From positions 1-25,832 of the IMG/VR virus record IMGVR_UViG_3300011115_000660: a DNA stretch of 25,832 bases. The stretch is one strand, 5' to 3'. The position numbers were made by a program, and so were the translations under genes. Under the pieces are notes generated by a model. That model searched no databases. It had not been told where the DNA came from and saw only the letters and a program-made list of their open reading frames with translations. Positions 1 to 5,732 of this stretch are shown here, in pieces (the stretch's first letter is position 1; each line of letters begins with the position of its first letter). The DNA is from a virus.

Positions 1-674
1 CCGCTTGTCTGCAATTCCAGATCGCCCGCCTCGTTGGTCACGTCGGGCGTCCACACGGTGTTGTCCTCGCGGTCGCTCCACTGCACCTTGCGCCGATTGC
101 CGCCCGCGCCCAGCGCAAACAAAAACCGCTCGTCGGTGACCACCAGCGCCTTGTTGTCTATGGGCGCGTTGGCAATCGCCGCCGCGTCATTGGCCACGTT
201 TAGCGACCATTCCAGCAAACGACCGTCTGCGGTCGAACAACCCACCAGATAGCCGCCCCAGTTGTCGAGGCTCCACGACGTGGCCTCTTGGAAGTTGCCC
301 GTCTCTGGGCGTGCCACACCATAGTTGTACGACCCATAGAAGTTGCCGCCGTAACCGATATTGCGCGTCTCGGACAAGCTGCCGCTTATCAAATCTGACG
401 GCGTGATGTCTGTCATCGTCCCCGACGCATTGACCACTTTCAGCGCGTTATGGAAGCCAGCCGCGTACCAGCGATCACCATCTTGGTCTGCCCACGCCAG
501 CGCCGCGCGCGGCGCGGTCGAGCCTACAGTCTTGCGCGTCCGCCAGCCGCCCACGGGCCGCAACGTGTTTTCGATCCAGCGCACCAGATTTGCGTCATAC
601 CAGCGATTGCTGGCCTGAAACTCTGTGCCGTTGCGGTATATACCTGCTGGTATTTGGAGCGGCACTAGGGGCAT
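1..674 (-). CDS. phage nozzle-like tail protein (partial, 3' end off window)
   Basis: About 224 codons are visible, from an ATG at 674 to the left edge, with no stop reached. The N-terminus (MPLVPLQIPAGIYRNGTE) and the later segments GGYLVGCSTADGRLLEW, VVTDERFLFALGAGGN and QWSDREDNTVWTP match my memory of the beta-rich nozzle or tail-tube proteins of short-tailed phages, where Trp/Gly-rich blades recur. It would form part of the tail tip complex outside the capsid. The start overlaps the stop of the lipoprotein gene by one base (TGATG), so the two are probably translationally coupled. Its place after the lysis genes is unusual but it reads in the same late operon. Family assignment is from motif memory; the missing C-terminus prevents a length check. 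Confidence 0.72.
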   Translation of the reverse strand, partial: MPLVPLQIPAGIYRNGTEFQASNRWYDANLVRWIENTLRPVGGWRTRKTVGSTAPRAALAWADQDGDRWYAAGFHNALKVVNASGTMTDITPSDLISGSLSETRNIGYGGNFYGSYNYGVARPETGNFQEATSWSLDNWGGYLVGCSTADGRLLEWSLNVANDAAAIANAPIDNKALVVTDERFLFALGAGGNRRKVQWSDREDNTVWTPDVTNEAGDLELQTS

Positions 675-892
675 CACATACCCCAATCGGCATAGGCTGC
701 GAGTTGCGACAGCAAGGCAAGACCCGTTTTGCGCGCGGCGGGCATGTCGCTGCCCGCCAGCGCCTCTGCGTGATCTGCGGCGGCAGGCTTTAGGCGATCA
801 ATCGCGGAGCTTGTTTGCCATGTGTTGCAGGCGCTTAATGCGCTCAGCATCAGTAGCGCCGCCGCCAGTGTCCGCATCGTTGAGCCGTTCAT
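674..892 (-). CDS. putative o-spanin (Rz1-like lipoprotein), 72 aa
   Basis: The protein opens with a short signal peptide (MNGSTMRTLAAALLMLSAL) ending in a lipobox LSAC, with the lipidated cysteine at residue 22. A short Ala-rich mature part with no membrane segment follows. It overlaps the 3' part of the small membrane protein upstream by 95 bases in another frame, the nested arrangement typical of Rz/Rz1 genes. The expected role is as the outer-membrane half of a spanin pair that joins inner and outer membranes at the end of lysis. The ATG at 892 is preferred because GGAG lies about 10 bases upstream; an ATG at 877 is an alternative. An upstream extension to 973 is possible but would bury the signal peptide. 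Confidence 0.68.
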   Translation of the reverse strand: MNGSTMRTLAAALLMLSALSACNTWQTSSAIDRLKPAAADHAEALAGSDMPAARKTGLALLSQLAAYADWGM

Positions 893-1025
893 GTGCGTCA
901 ATCTCCGATTTAAGGTGCTGGTTCTCGGCCACCATAGCACTATCCTTGCGACCCTTAAAGTAGGCCGTCGCAAAGGCCACGAATAGCGCGCCCAGTGCAG
1001 CCAGCCACAGCTTAACGCGCCACAT
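798..1025 (-). CDS. putative i-spanin (Rz-like), 75 aa
   Basis: One N-terminal membrane segment (about residues 5-23, LWLAALGALFVAFATAYF) is followed by a charged helical stretch (about 28-70) that could form a coiled coil. The membrane-then-helix layout, its place directly after the endolysin gene and the overlapping lipoprotein gene all fit an inner-membrane spanin subunit acting across the periplasm. It starts on the stop codon of the endolysin gene (TGATG), so expression is probably coupled. It is shorter than lambda Rz, which is common in phages with compact spanins. Sequence identity to a named family is not evident, so the call rests on architecture and context. Confidence 0.6.
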   Translation of the reverse strand: MWRVKLWLAALGALFVAFATAYFKGRKDSAMVAENQHLKSEIDAHERLNDADTGGGATDAERIKRLQHMANKLRD

Positions 1026-1648
1026 CAGCGGTCACCATCAGCCCAGCGGCGCAGGCGCTCGCGCATGATCCACAGTGCGGCCAACACGACCACGCCCGCA
1101 AAAACCAGCGCGACGATCTGGGCCGTGCCATCCAGCGCGCCGATTGCCGCGACACCTGCGCCAGCGCCCGATACGATCTGCACGGCGGATGCCTGCACGG
1201 TGGTGGACTGCGCTGCGCTGGTGCGTTCTTCGGGTGCCTTGGCCTTGGTTTCCCACTCGCCTACAGGGTATGCCTTACGGTTTAGTTCAAAGTGCGGGCC
1301 ATCTTTGAATGACTTCCAATCGCCGCCCCAGTCGAGTTCGATACCCAAATCAGCGGCAGCCTTTTTTACTGCGGGGCCAAGCTGGTTGTACAGTGGCCAG
1401 TCGAAGGCGGGCTTTCCATTGGGGCCGATAGGCAGAAGGTCAACTGCGTGGCCCGTGATGTGGCGGCTATTCATGGTCTTAGATGCGCCGCTGGCCACAA
1501 GCTGCTTCTGGCGCTCAACCGTGCGTAGACCTTCGATGACGACGAAGTCTAACAGGCTATCTTGCAGTGCCTTATCCAGAACGAGACGTAGATCAGGGTG
1601 GATACCCTGCATGTTCTTCAGGCTGCGTGATCCGAATGTGCGTGTCAT
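1025..1648 (-). CDS. M15-family peptidoglycan peptidase (endolysin) with C-terminal membrane segment
   Basis: This is a 207-residue protein. Residues 1-125 form a peptidase M15 (VanY / L-alanyl-D-glutamate peptidase) domain: SRHITGHAVD (61-70) supplies the zinc ligands His63 and Asp70, and DGPHFEL gives the third, His119. It should cut peptide crosslinks of the cell wall at lysis. A Thr/Ala linker leads to a hydrophobic helix at about 176-194 and an Arg-rich tail (RERLRRW), so the enzyme is likely held in the inner membrane by its C-terminus. There is no N-terminal signal peptide. The start overlaps the preceding small membrane protein gene by 4 bases (ATGA). The family is well supported; the topology is an inference. 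Confidence 0.88.
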   Translation of the reverse strand: MTRTFGSRSLKNMQGIHPDLRLVLDKALQDSLLDFVVIEGLRTVERQKQLVASGASKTMNSRHITGHAVDLLPIGPNGKPAFDWPLYNQLGPAVKKAAADLGIELDWGGDWKSFKDGPHFELNRKAYPVGEWETKAKAPEERTSAAQSTTVQASAVQIVSGAGAGVAAIGALDGTAQIVALVFAGVVVLAALWIMRERLRRWADGDR

Positions 1649-1875
1649 TTTCCCACCTTTGCTATCAATGCCTTAATATCGTCGCGTATTTCGGCCAGCA
1701 TCGTGTTTGTCTCGCTGCGCGCGCGCTGGGTTGCGTCTAGGTCTTCACGCCGCTGGTTCCAGAGCCGCTTGATTTCCTTGGTGTTTTCCGCGCTGCCCGC
1801 TTCTAATCGGACAAGCCAAACGACCGTTGCAACAAAACTGACGGCTATGGGCCAGTACGCGAAAATACCTTCCAT
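1645..1875 (-). CDS. small membrane protein, candidate holin, 76 aa
   Basis: MEGIFAYWPIAVSFVATVVWL is one hydrophobic N-terminal segment. A charged, probably coiled-coil region follows (KEIKRLWNQRREDLDATQ to IRDDIKALIAKVGK). A good ribosome site (GAGGAG) sits about 8 bases before this ATG, so a longer reading to 2001 is unlikely. The gene lies immediately before the endolysin and overlaps it by 4 bases. A single-membrane-segment protein in this position is a holin or holin partner candidate, acting in the inner membrane to time lysis. Its coiled coil is also compatible with an accessory protein of the endolysin. I recognise no named holin family. Confidence 0.6.
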   Translation of the reverse strand: MEGIFAYWPIAVSFVATVVWLVRLEAGSAENTKEIKRLWNQRREDLDATQRARSETNTMLAEIRDDIKALIAKVGK

Positions 1876-1885
1876 CGGCGGCTCC

Positions 1886-2203
1886 TCACTCTGCGGGGTA
1901 CGGGAAGCGCGCCTTGATCTCCTCGATCTTGGCCAGCCACTCGTCTTTGGTTGCCTCATCGCGCAGCATCTGCATGGCGATAGGGTCTGCCTCGGTTGCA
2001 TAGGCCCGTTGGCGGTTCACTTCTTGCTCGGCGCGCGTAGGCGGTGGTTCGGGCGCTTTGGCTGGCGCTACGAAATTCGCCCCATCAAAGACCCATCCAA
2101 TCTGCGCGGTGTCGTGCGCCTGCCACCCACTGGGGGCATCTGTTCGGTTGTCGTCAACCGACACATTGACAACGGTGTTGTCTTGAACCTGAATAAATCT
2201 CAT
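1886..2203 (-). CDS. small protein following the tail fibre, possible fibre assembly protein, 105 aa
   Basis: The N-terminus ([20 protein letters not shown]) looks like a short beta-rich domain. A Pro-rich hinge (about 50-56) follows, then a helical tail with [17 protein letters not shown] and EIKARFPYP. Similar small proteins with a terminal motif of the type 'DP...R.EAT..EW..K..EIKAR.P' are common directly after fibre genes in aquatic phages and are usually left unnamed. The start overlaps the glycine-rich fibre gene by 4 bases (ATGA). A chaperone or fibre-attachment role is inferred from this position only. Confidence 0.6.
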   Translation of the reverse strand: MRFIQVQDNTVVNVSVDDNRTDAPSGWQAHDTAQIGWVFDGANFVAPAKAPEPPPTRAEQEVNRQRAYATEADPIAMQMLRDEATKDEWLAKIEEIKARFPYPAE

Positions 2204-3147
2204 GCCAGTTCCTCTATGATAATCAGACCGCCAGCGCCTGCGCCGCCCGCGTCATTCGCCGACAGGGCAACAACGCTTGCACCGCCCCCGCCAGCGTTAT
2301 ACCCTATCGCCGCCCCGCCGTTGCCACCCCCTGAGCTACCGCTTACACCAAATCCTGCCCCAAAAGAGCCGTAGGAGCTTGTGCCGCCGTTACCTACCGA
2401 GTTCAGCGTGCCGCTCGTGTACCCGTCCGTGCCACCCGCACCGTCTACGTTTATGTCTCCGCCGCTTGCAGTCCCGCCAGCCCCTCGTGCCCCCCTAACC
2501 GCCCCCGACGAGGCCGTTCTGCCGCTTCCACCAGCGCCGCCCGCTGCGCTTAAGGATACCCCTGTTCCAGAGAATGTGGTCGTACCGCCAGCGGAGCCGC
2601 TGTTAGCCCCCGCTGTCCCGCCTGCGCCCGCCGCGCCAACTGTGTACGTGTAGGATGCAGCAACCGACGTAATCAGTTTAACCGCAACGCCCCCCGCGCC
2701 GCCGCCGCCCGCCGCGCCGCCAGTCCCCGCGCCTTGGCCATCCGTTCCGCCGCCGCCGCCGCCGCCGCCCATAGCTGTTACGCGGATAGCCTTTGTGCCG
2801 CTTGTCGGGGTGTACGTGGCCGCAGTGCCCGTTGTGAGGGTTACGACATTTCGCAGCGAATAAAGCTGCCCAATGCTGTTGCTGACCCCGCCCGTGCCTG
2901 TGATAGCGCCAGTGGTGGCAATGGTGCCAGTGGCTTTGATGTTGCCCACCACGTCCAGCGGTTCCGTCGGGGTTAAAGTGTTGATGCCGATGCGGTCGTT
3001 GGTTGTGTCGATTTTCATCGGCGAGCCGTTGCCTAGCAACGTGTCGAGGCTGTCCAAGTCGGTATTGAGCTTAGTGCCCCATGTGTCTTCGGACGCGCCA
3101 ACCTCTGGCTTTACCAGCGCAAAGTACGTCGTCGTTGTATCGGCCAT
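2200..3147 (-). CDS. glycine-rich tail fibre / receptor-binding protein
   Basis: This is a 315-residue protein. Residues 1-75 ([20 protein letters not shown], then 'DSLDTLLG' and '[16 protein letters not shown]') resemble the conserved N-terminal part of phage fibres, with a short 'NDRIGI..TP..PLDV' repeat seen in trimeric fibre stalks. From about 125 to the end it is dominated by glycine runs (GGGGGGGG, GGAAGGGG, GGGNGG) and finishes with [13 protein letters not shown], the usual ending of polyglycine-sandwich receptor-binding domains. It should sit at the tail and touch the host surface. The glycine tracts are GC-rich and slippage-prone, so length variation between relatives is expected. 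The family is clear from composition; the receptor cannot be told. Confidence 0.8.
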   Translation of the reverse strand: MADTTTTYFALVKPEVGASEDTWGTKLNTDLDSLDTLLGNGSPMKIDTTNDRIGINTLTPTEPLDVVGNIKATGTIATTGAITGTGGVSNSIGQLYSLRNVVTLTTGTAATYTPTSGTKAIRVTAMGGGGGGGGTDGQGAGTGGAAGGGGAGGVAVKLITSVAASYTYTVGAAGAGGTAGANSGSAGGTTTFSGTGVSLSAAGGAGGSGRTASSGAVRGARGAGGTASGGDINVDGAGGTDGYTSGTLNSVGNGGTSSYGSFGAGFGVSGSSGGGNGGAAIGYNAGGGGASVVALSANDAGGAGAGGLIIIEELA

Positions 3148-3156
3148 GTTCTACCC

Positions 3157-3876
3157 CTAAGCTGCCCGCGTCCATGTCTCGCTGGTCGCGTTTTCGGTTG
3201 TCCAAGTTTCGCTCTGCGCCGCCTGTGGCGACCATGTGGCGCTGTCGGCGGTGCCCGCCGTCCAGCTCTCGGCTGTGGCACTCTGCGCCGTCCAGCTTTC
3301 CGCTTGTGGTGTCGTGCCTTCCCACTTCAGGGTGGCCTTGACCGATACTATAGCAGATGCGGCGGTACTCGCGCTAGTGGAGAAAATACGCTCCACCCGC
3401 GCCTCTGCCGCGCTCTGCGCGCTGGCGCTGGCGCTGTCGCTATAAACGGCCTCACCGCGCGCCGTGGCGGCGCTGGTGGCTGTGGCTGCCGCGCTGGGCT
3501 GCTGCACGCGCTGTGCGGCCCCTGTGGCCGCGCTGGTGGCTGTGGCTGCCGCGCTGGGCTGCTGCACGCGCTGTGCGGCCCCCGTGGCCGCGCTGGTGGC
3601 CGCTGCTGATGCGGCGGCGCTGATTAAGGTCACCACGGCCCCGCTGGCCACGCTGGTGGCCGTGGCCGTGGCTGCTGCCTGTCTTACGCGCTGGGCGGCT
3701 GACGTGGCGGCGCTGGCGGCTGCTGACGTCGCTGCGACCAGCCTGACGCGTTGGGCGGCTGATGTGGCGGCGCTGGCCGTGGCAGATGTGGCAGCGGCAT
3801 CGACAATCGTGCCGTCGAGGCCATACGCCTCGACGCCATATGCCGCTAAACCATACCCGCCACGATACGCCGCCAT
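3157..3876 (-). CDS. Ala/Thr/Ser-rich repeat fibre protein, 239 aa
   Basis: Three zones are visible. Residues 1-25 are Gly/Tyr-rich (RGGYGLAAYGVEAYGLDG). Residues 36-175 are seven tandem 20-residue repeats rich in Ala, Thr and Ser, most with a Q-R-V core. Residues 185-239 have a Trp at exactly every tenth position (185, 195, 205, 215, 225, 235), within the pattern [S/T]-W-[T/S]. The gene sits between two fibre/tail genes, so a trimeric fibre or fibre-connector on the virion is the likely role. No named domain is recognised. A spurious product is unlikely, because the amino-acid periods are exact, the gene fills the operon without gaps, and the differing base between the two most similar repeats is silent. 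Confidence 0.75.
   Translation of the reverse strand: MAAYRGGYGLAAYGVEAYGLDGTIVDAAATSATASAATSAAQRVRLVAATSAAASAATSAAQRVRQAAATATATSVASGAVVTLISAAASAAATSAATGAAQRVQQPSAAATATSAATGAAQRVQQPSAAATATSAATARGEAVYSDSASASAQSAAEARVERIFSTSASTAASAIVSVKATLKWEGTTPQAESWTAQSATAESWTAGTADSATWSPQAAQSETWTTENATSETWTRAA
3160..3324 (-). repeat. 10-residue Trp repeat (30-bp period)
   Basis: Six tryptophans fall exactly ten residues apart (W185 to W235 of the fibre). The last five lie in the context E-S-W-T, A-T-W-S or E-T-W-T. The DNA copies are diverged, so the protein period rather than the base sequence is conserved, as expected for a selected structural repeat. Confidence 0.85.
3352..3771 (-). repeat. seven tandem 60-bp units encoding 20-residue repeats
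   Basis: Seven units of 60 bp encode residues 36-175 of the repeat fibre. The most alike pair spans 3471-3590: two 60-bp units differing at one base (3523 versus 3583), a silent change in a Thr codon. The other units are diverged but keep the 20-residue register. This looks like recent duplication within an older array. Confidence 0.9.
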
Positions 3877-3879
3877 GGT

Positions 3880-4260
3880 TTAGTCCAGCGTGATGTCTAG
3901 GTCGTTTGCGGGAATGCGCAGCACGTCGCCCGTGGAAATTGTCTTGGACGCAGTCAGCGCGGCATAGACCAGCATATTGCCACTGGTGAGGGCGTCAAAC
4001 ACGGCGACGTGCGTGATCGTGCCCCAATCTGCCGTGGCCGTGGGCCATTCGATGGCAGAGCCGTTGGTGGCCAAGTTGCCGCTCACGCTCAATGTCACGG
4101 CCTGCCGCGCGTACGAGCCGCCCGACACTTCAGTGCCGCCGCCCGTGTCGCTGGGCGCTGCCGTGAACAGGCCGACGTACCACGCCGTGGGGCGCGTCGG
4201 CGATCCTGCGGTGAATGCCCACTGAAGGACGCGTGTCTCTAGGTCGTTGGTGAAGGTCAT
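3880..4260 (-). CDS. gp80-like phage structural protein, 126 aa
   Basis: The order MTFTNDLETRVLQWAF, then TAWYVGLFTAAPSDTGGGTE, then SGGSYARQAVTLSVSG, then WGTITHVAVFDA and GDVLRIPANDLDITL matches a beta-rich structural protein found widely in tailed phages, which I recall annotated as gp80-like or tail fibre-like. The length is typical of that family. It probably forms part of the tail or of a fibre base. The start overlaps the adaptor gene by 4 bases (ATGA). The precise virion location is not shown by the sequence. Confidence 0.75.
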   Translation of the reverse strand: MTFTNDLETRVLQWAFTAGSPTRPTAWYVGLFTAAPSDTGGGTEVSGGSYARQAVTLSVSGNLATNGSAIEWPTATADWGTITHVAVFDALTSGNMLVYAALTASKTISTGDVLRIPANDLDITLD

Positions 4261-4883
4261 GGTGCGCCTCTCCGAGTTTTCATGACAAGGCCCGTGCCGC
4301 CGTATTTGGCGTCATCGGATGTGCTATTTAGGGCTGCGATGCCCGCCGTGTACAGCGATCCCCAGCCTGAAATGCGTGGATCGTCTTTCAGGTATGGTGC
4401 AGAATGGATCAGCGCCCCGTACAGGTACACGTCGGGCGCTTCTGTCAACAACCAGTTGGTGGTGTTGGTGTCGGACAGGGCCGCGATGCGCCCATAATAG
4501 ACCAGCGACGCGTTGTAGGTGATGTCGGGCGTCGGGAACAGCTCGAAGCTGCCTGCCGTCAGGGCATAATGCGTTGGCCGTCCGACGCGGTCGTTGCGGT
4601 CGCCGCGCAGTTGCAGCATCTGTGCGGTGCTGATTGGGGCCACCTCGCCCGTGGGCGCGTCGGTGATTTGCAGCCGAATGGGTCGCAGATAATCCGCAGG
4701 GATTGCGCTGTACTGCGTGTCAAGCTGGGCCACGCTGCGCTTTTCCTGCCGCCAGTGGCGCACGTCGCGGTCGATGCCCGCCTCGGCCAGCCTGATGAAG
4801 CTGGGGATGGCCGATGCCAGGTCACTGCGCAGCAGGAAGTCCGCAATCTCGTCCTTCAGCCCGCTGTACGTGGTGAATGTCAT
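4257..4883 (-). CDS. head-tail adaptor protein (SU10 adaptor-like), 208 aa
   Basis: The opening TYSGLKDEIADFLLRSDL, then SFIRLAEAGIDRDVRHWRQEK, the central DYLRPIRLQI and the late segment YYGRIAALSDTNTTNWLL with PDVYLYGALIHSAPYLKDD are hallmarks of the SU10-type adaptor family. Those proteins form the ring between the portal and the tail of short-tailed phages. The length of 208 residues is in the usual range. The start overlaps the small basic gene upstream by 4 bases. Finding the adaptor without a portal in the same operon is unusual and suggests that the head genes lie elsewhere in this genome. Confidence 0.85.
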   Translation of the reverse strand: MTFTTYSGLKDEIADFLLRSDLASAIPSFIRLAEAGIDRDVRHWRQEKRSVAQLDTQYSAIPADYLRPIRLQITDAPTGEVAPISTAQMLQLRGDRNDRVGRPTHYALTAGSFELFPTPDITYNASLVYYGRIAALSDTNTTNWLLTEAPDVYLYGALIHSAPYLKDDPRISGWGSLYTAGIAALNSTSDDAKYGGTGLVMKTRRGAP

Positions 4884-5185
4884 TTCTTCGTCCCCTTGTT
4901 GCGGGCAGATATTGCCTTGGCCTTGGCCTTGGCGTCAGCCTTGCTGTTTGCGCCCCACGCCTTTAGCGATAGCAGAAGTCGCGTCGGTTCGCCATCTTCG
5001 TCACGCTCTGGTCCCGCCATATTGCCCATGCGCGCCAGAAACGACGCGCGGCGGGGGTTGTCGCCCGTCTTCACGGGCGGCTTCAAGTTCATGCCCTGCG
5101 CCTTGGCCGACGCGCGTCCCTTGTCGTTCAAGCCGCCTGCTGGGTTCTTGCCAGCCTTGCGCGTCCATGCAGGCGTCTTGGCCAT
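4880..5185 (-). CDS. DUF6321-like small basic protein, 101 aa
   Basis: MAKTPAWTRKAGKNPAGGLN, then KGRASAKAQG, then PRRASFLARMGNM and DEDGEPTRLLLSLKAW follow the pattern of DUF6321, a basic protein of unknown function common in aquatic phages. The Lys/Ala-rich tail (SKADAKAKAKAISARNKGTKK, roughly residues 80-101) suggests nucleic-acid contact or packing in the virion. The ATG at 5185 is chosen over a GTG three bases upstream because it sits on the stop of the preceding gene (TGATG). It could be a minor head component; that is inference. Confidence 0.72.
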   Translation of the reverse strand: MAKTPAWTRKAGKNPAGGLNDKGRASAKAQGMNLKPPVKTGDNPRRASFLARMGNMAGPERDEDGEPTRLLLSLKAWGANSKADAKAKAKAISARNKGTKK

Positions 5186-5340
5186 CACTTACCCTTTGGC
5201 TTTTTGGCCGTCTTGGCCGATGCCTTAAATGCGGCAGCGGTGGGCGCGCCCTTCGAGCCGACTTTGCGCATCTTCTCGCCAGATCCAGCCTTAATGCGGG
5301 CCTTCTTGGCGGCGATGTTTGCATATAGGCCGCCGCTCAC
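5185..5340 (-). CDS. small basic phage protein, 51 aa
   Basis: A GTG start at 5340 gives a protein that begins SGGLYANIAAKKARIKAGSG after the initiator and continues EKMRKVGSKGAPTAAAFKAS, ending in a Lys-rich tail. The pattern 'GLYANI..K..RI.AGSGEKMRK.GSKGAPTA.AF' is one I recall from the same gene clusters in other aquatic phages, always unnamed. Both ends overlap neighbours: GTGA with the cysteine-rich gene upstream and TGATG with the DUF6321-like gene downstream. Its basic character and position suggest a minor virion or DNA-binding protein. The function is unknown. Confidence 0.7.
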   Translation of the reverse strand: MSGGLYANIAAKKARIKAGSGEKMRKVGSKGAPTAAAFKASAKTAKKPKGK

Positions 5341-5438
5341 TTTTTAGCGCCCTTCATCATGCACTTGCCCATCGCCTTGCACTTTGCGGGGTTGGGGCAG
5401 CCCTTGCAGGGCGTGAATTTTGCGGTTGGCTTCTTCAT
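5337..5438 (-). CDS. cysteine-rich miniprotein, 33 aa
   Basis: The protein is MKKPTAKFTPCKGCPNPAKC followed by KAMGKCMMKGAKK. Four cysteines in a C-x2-C-x5-C-x5-C layout, with many lysines, could bind one zinc ion. It overlaps the DUF6496 gene by 4 bases upstream (ATGA) and the next gene by 4 (GTGA), so it fits the operon frame by frame. I recall similar 'CKGC..P..C...GKC' miniproteins in related phage clusters. The function is unknown. Confidence 0.65.
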   Translation of the reverse strand: MKKPTAKFTPCKGCPNPAKCKAMGKCMMKGAKK

Positions 5439-5620
5439 TTGGTCTTCCCCTTCTTGGTCTTGCCCGCCTCGGACAGGGCGATGGCGATGGCCTGCTTGCG
5501 GCTCTTAGCCAGTGGTGCTTTCGCTGGCCCCTTCGGATCCGCGCCCGCGTGCAACGTCCCCGCCTTGTACTCGCCCATCACCTTGGCGATTTTGGCCGAT
5601 GCCTTGGTTGGTTTCTTCAT
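5435..5620 (-). CDS. DUF6496-like small basic protein, 61 aa
   Basis: The core KIAKVMGEYKAGTLHAG and the later SRKQAIAIALSEAGKTKKGK match the DUF6496 pattern ('KV..VM.E...G.L..G......RKQAIAIALS.AG'), widespread in phages and in some bacteria and of unknown function. The ATG has a purine-rich G run just upstream. The protein is strongly basic and may bind nucleic acid. It is one of four consecutive tiny genes that overlap at start and stop codons. Confidence 0.8.
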   Translation of the reverse strand: MKKPTKASAKIAKVMGEYKAGTLHAGADPKGPAKAPLAKSRKQAIAIALSEAGKTKKGKTK

Positions 5621-5732
5621 CGTATCCCCCCACTTGGGTGTTATGGTGTGCGCGCCACTTTTGTTCTAGGGCATCTTCAGCCTCTGCCGCTGCCCGCGTC
5701 ATAACGCGTCTTGCTAGCCCGCCCCTGATCAT
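5505..5732 (-). CDS. uncertain small ORF overlapping the DUF6496 gene, 75 aa
   Basis: Its start overlaps the stop of the HDxFGH-domain gene by 4 bases (ATGA), the pattern used by nearly all real genes here. The first 38 residues (MIRGGLARRVMTRAAAEAED, then ALEQKWRAHHNTQVGGYD) look like a plausible helical protein and are the only coding content for the 108 bases before the DUF6496 start. The last 37 residues, Gly/Gln/Arg-rich, overlap the DUF6496 gene in another frame and look like a shadow. A real gene with a long overlap, or one whose true stop has been lost, are both possible. Confidence 0.38.
   Translation of the reverse strand: MIRGGLARRVMTRAAAEAEDALEQKWRAHHNTQVGGYDEETNQGIGQNRQGDGRVQGGDVARGRGSEGASESTTG

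Noticed and set aside
3471-3590. Direct repeats considered as a CRISPR array
   Set aside because: The units are contiguous, lie inside a gene and keep its frame; there are no spacers. The same holds for the 18-bp array at 24297-24566.
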